DNA from: Streptomyces aculeolatus
GTDB taxonomy: Bacteria > Actinomycetota > Actinomycetes > Streptomycetales > Streptomycetaceae
Direction: 5' to 3'
Length of the DNA: 64,000 nt
Assembly: GCF_020400605.1 (NCBI RefSeq)
Contig: NZ_JAINRD010000025.1
Coordinates: forward strand, 83,869-147,868
The notes under the pieces: generated by a model
The model's input: only the letters and a program-made list of their open reading frames with translations
Databases searched by the model: none
Told to the model about the DNA's origin: nothing
Position numbers and translations under genes: made by a program
Part shown: in pieces, positions 62,837-64,000 of the stretch
How positions within the stretch are numbered: the first letter of the stretch is position 1
How the letters are laid out: the number at the start of each line of letters is the position of its first letter

Positions 62837-63900
62837 GCGCGCAGACCATCGCGGACAAGCGGCCGGTCGACCGGCTCGGCATCCAGCAGCCGCGGCTGCC
62901 GCGCTGGGCGCCGCTGGGCATCGCCGCGGGCGCCGCCGTCCTGGCCGCGCTCATCGGCGTGATCGGCGGCCTCGGCAGCCGCATCCAGTGGGGCCTGATC
63001 GCCGCGATCCTCTTCGTCATCGGCCAGTTCGTCATCTCGACCGCGGTCGAGGGCGGCCGGCAGGCGAAGGACCGGCTGGCGACCTCCCTGGTGTGGGTGG
63101 CGTTCCTGCTGGCCGTCGTCCCGCTGGCGTCGCTGATCTGGGAGACCGTCAGCAAGGGCATCAAGGTCACCGACGGCTACTTCCTCACCCACTCGATGAG
63201 CGGCGTGGTCAACGTCGCGCCCGGCGGCGGCGTCTACCACGCGCTGATGGGCACCATCGAGCAGGTCCTCATCGCCACGCTCATCGCCACCCCGATCGGG
63301 CTGCTGACCGCCGTGTACCTGGTGGAGTACGGCCGCGGGCCGCTGGCGAAGGCGGTGACGTTCTTCGTCGACGTCATGACGGGCATCCCGTCCATCGTCG
63401 CCGGCCTCTTCGTCCTCAGCCTGTGGATCATGATCCTGGACTTCGGCTACTCCGGCTTCGCCGGTGCGCTGGCCCTGGCGATCCTGATGATGCCCGTGGT
63501 GGTCCGCTCCACCGAGGAGATGCTGAAGCTCGTCCCGAACGAGCTGCGCGAGGCGTCGTACGCCCTGGGCGTACCGAAGTGGAAGACGATCCTGAAGGTC
63601 GTCCTGCCCACCTCCCTCGGCGGCATCACCACCGGCGTCATGCTGGCCGTCGCCCGCATCACCGGCGAGACCGCCCCCGTGCTGCTGCTCGTCTTCGGCA
63701 GCCCCGCGATCAACAACAACCCCTTCGACGGCGGCCAGGCGTCCCTGCCGCTGTACATCTACCAGCAGTGGGGGGCGGGCACCTCGGCGTCGTTCGACCG
63801 CGCCTGGGCCGCCGCCCTCGTCCTCATCGTCTTCGTGATGATCCTCAACCTGCTGGCCCGCGGCATAGCCCGCTGGAAGGCCCCGAAATCCGGCCGCTGA
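62833..63900 (+). CDS. pstA: Phosphate ABC transporter permease PstA
   Basis: 355 aa, ATG overlapping the pstC stop. Two extra N-terminal hydrophobic segments (LGIAAGAAVLAALIGVIGGLG and IQWGLIAAILFVIGQFVIS) precede the usual six; this longer N-terminus is typical of actinobacterial PstA. The EAA loop is REASYALGVPKWKTILKVVLPTSLGG, followed by ITGETAPVLLLVFGSPAINNNPF. It is the second channel subunit of the Pst importer. pstB follows after 24 bp. Confidence 0.96.
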   Translation: MSAQTIADKRPVDRLGIQQPRLPRWAPLGIAAGAAVLAALIGVIGGLGSRIQWGLIAAILFVIGQFVISTAVEGGRQAKDRLATSLVWVAFLLAVVPLASLIWETVSKGIKVTDGYFLTHSMSGVVNVAPGGGVYHALMGTIEQVLIATLIATPIGLLTAVYLVEYGRGPLAKAVTFFVDVMTGIPSIVAGLFVLSLWIMILDFGYSGFAGALALAILMMPVVVRSTEEMLKLVPNELREASYALGVPKWKTILKVVLPTSLGGITTGVMLAVARITGETAPVLLLVFGSPAINNNPFDGGQASLPLYIYQQWGAGTSASFDRAWAAALVLIVFVMILNLLARGIARWKAPKSGR

Positions 63901-63924
63901 CGGCCAGAGGAGAAGTGATCTGAC

Positions 63925-64000
63925 ATGGCCAAGCGCATCGACATCAGCGGCCTCACCGCCTACTACGGCGACTTCAAGGCGATCGAGGACATCTCGATGG
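63925..64000 (+). CDS. pstB: Phosphate ABC transporter ATPase PstB (start only; runs off the window)
   Basis: ATG at 63925 preceded by GAGGAGAAG. The 25 visible codons (MAKRIDISGLTAYYGDFKAI) match the N-terminus of PstB ATPases (an aromatic A-loop YYGDFKAI). The window ends before Walker A. It completes pstSCAB. Confidence 0.92.
   Translation, partial: MAKRIDISGLTAYYGDFKAIEDISM

Overview
The window is very GC-rich, uses strongly G/C-biased third codon positions and many GTG/TTG starts. It carries Streptomyces-type hallmarks: Tat and lipoprotein exports, SpoIIE phosphatases with anti-sigma-like ATPases, ECF41 sigma, whiJ-type XRE/DUF397/ATPase loci, a LAL regulator, PhoP boxes, a DmdR iron box and a DasR-like chitinase promoter. 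It most likely comes from a Streptomyces chromosome or a close relative. I see no rRNA, tRNA, CRISPR array, insertion sequence or prophage; the nearest thing to accessory debris is an internally deleted Uma2-type ORF near 43.2 kb.

Layout. 0-3.2 kb: two convergent GAF/SpoIIE phosphatases, the first cut by the left edge. 3.3-5.4 kb: SoxR divergent from a DHA2-type efflux pump, with a SoxR box. 5.5-8.5 kb: SRPBCC protein, NDH-2-like flavoprotein, ECF41 sigma factor, small lipoprotein. 8.8-10.1 kb: imine-reductase-like oxidoreductase divergent from an HxlR regulator. 10.2-16.3 kb: snapalysin-like secreted protein, a LAL regulator, and an XRE-TPR regulator / ATPase / small membrane protein cluster. 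16.4-25.9 kb: mostly metabolic single genes (secreted Ig-like protein, DHFR-like and nitroreductase pair, TetR plus MDR oxidoreductase, unusual ECF factor, hemerythrin, BBE-type flavoenzyme, SDR, phosphotransferase). 25.9-32.5 kb: membrane protein, GH19 chitinase, SGNH hydrolase, D,D-carboxypeptidase, DoxX, secreted lipase. 32.7-43.1 kb: an OAA-lectin-like mini-protein, an MFS pump divergent from a CGNR protein across an array of four 19-bp-spaced operator-like elements, a ClpB/ClpC-type ATPase, a short Rho divergent from a large STAND-type ATPase. 43.1-46.9 kb: Uma2 relic, two small proteins, GNAT, whiJ-like locus, DUF3592 protein. 47.0-50.9 kb: metG and a PhoX phosphatase with a PHO box. 51-55.5 kb: iron-box-controlled lipoprotein plus DUF2470 protein, TetR plus membrane protein, MFS. 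55.6-58.2 kb: FMN reductase plus DrrAB-type ABC exporter. 58.5-64 kb: phosphate block with a PstS paralogue, a receiver-defective response-regulator-like protein, pstS, pstC, pstA and the start of pstB, which leaves the window.

How parts work together. The phosphate block and PhoX share 11-nt-repeat PHO boxes and should respond together to phosphate starvation. The iron box ties the 51-53 kb pair to iron limitation. Several transporters sit under local repressors with visible palindromes (SoxR, TetR, probably CGNR). The observations I rate highest are the four-copy 19-bp-period array at the MFS/CGNR promoter, the pst-linked regulator whose receiver lacks its phospho-acceptor, the single-repeat OAA-like lectin, the NHD-less Rho facing a large STAND ATPase, and the Clp ATPase with a ClpC-sized middle region but no ClpP-docking loop.
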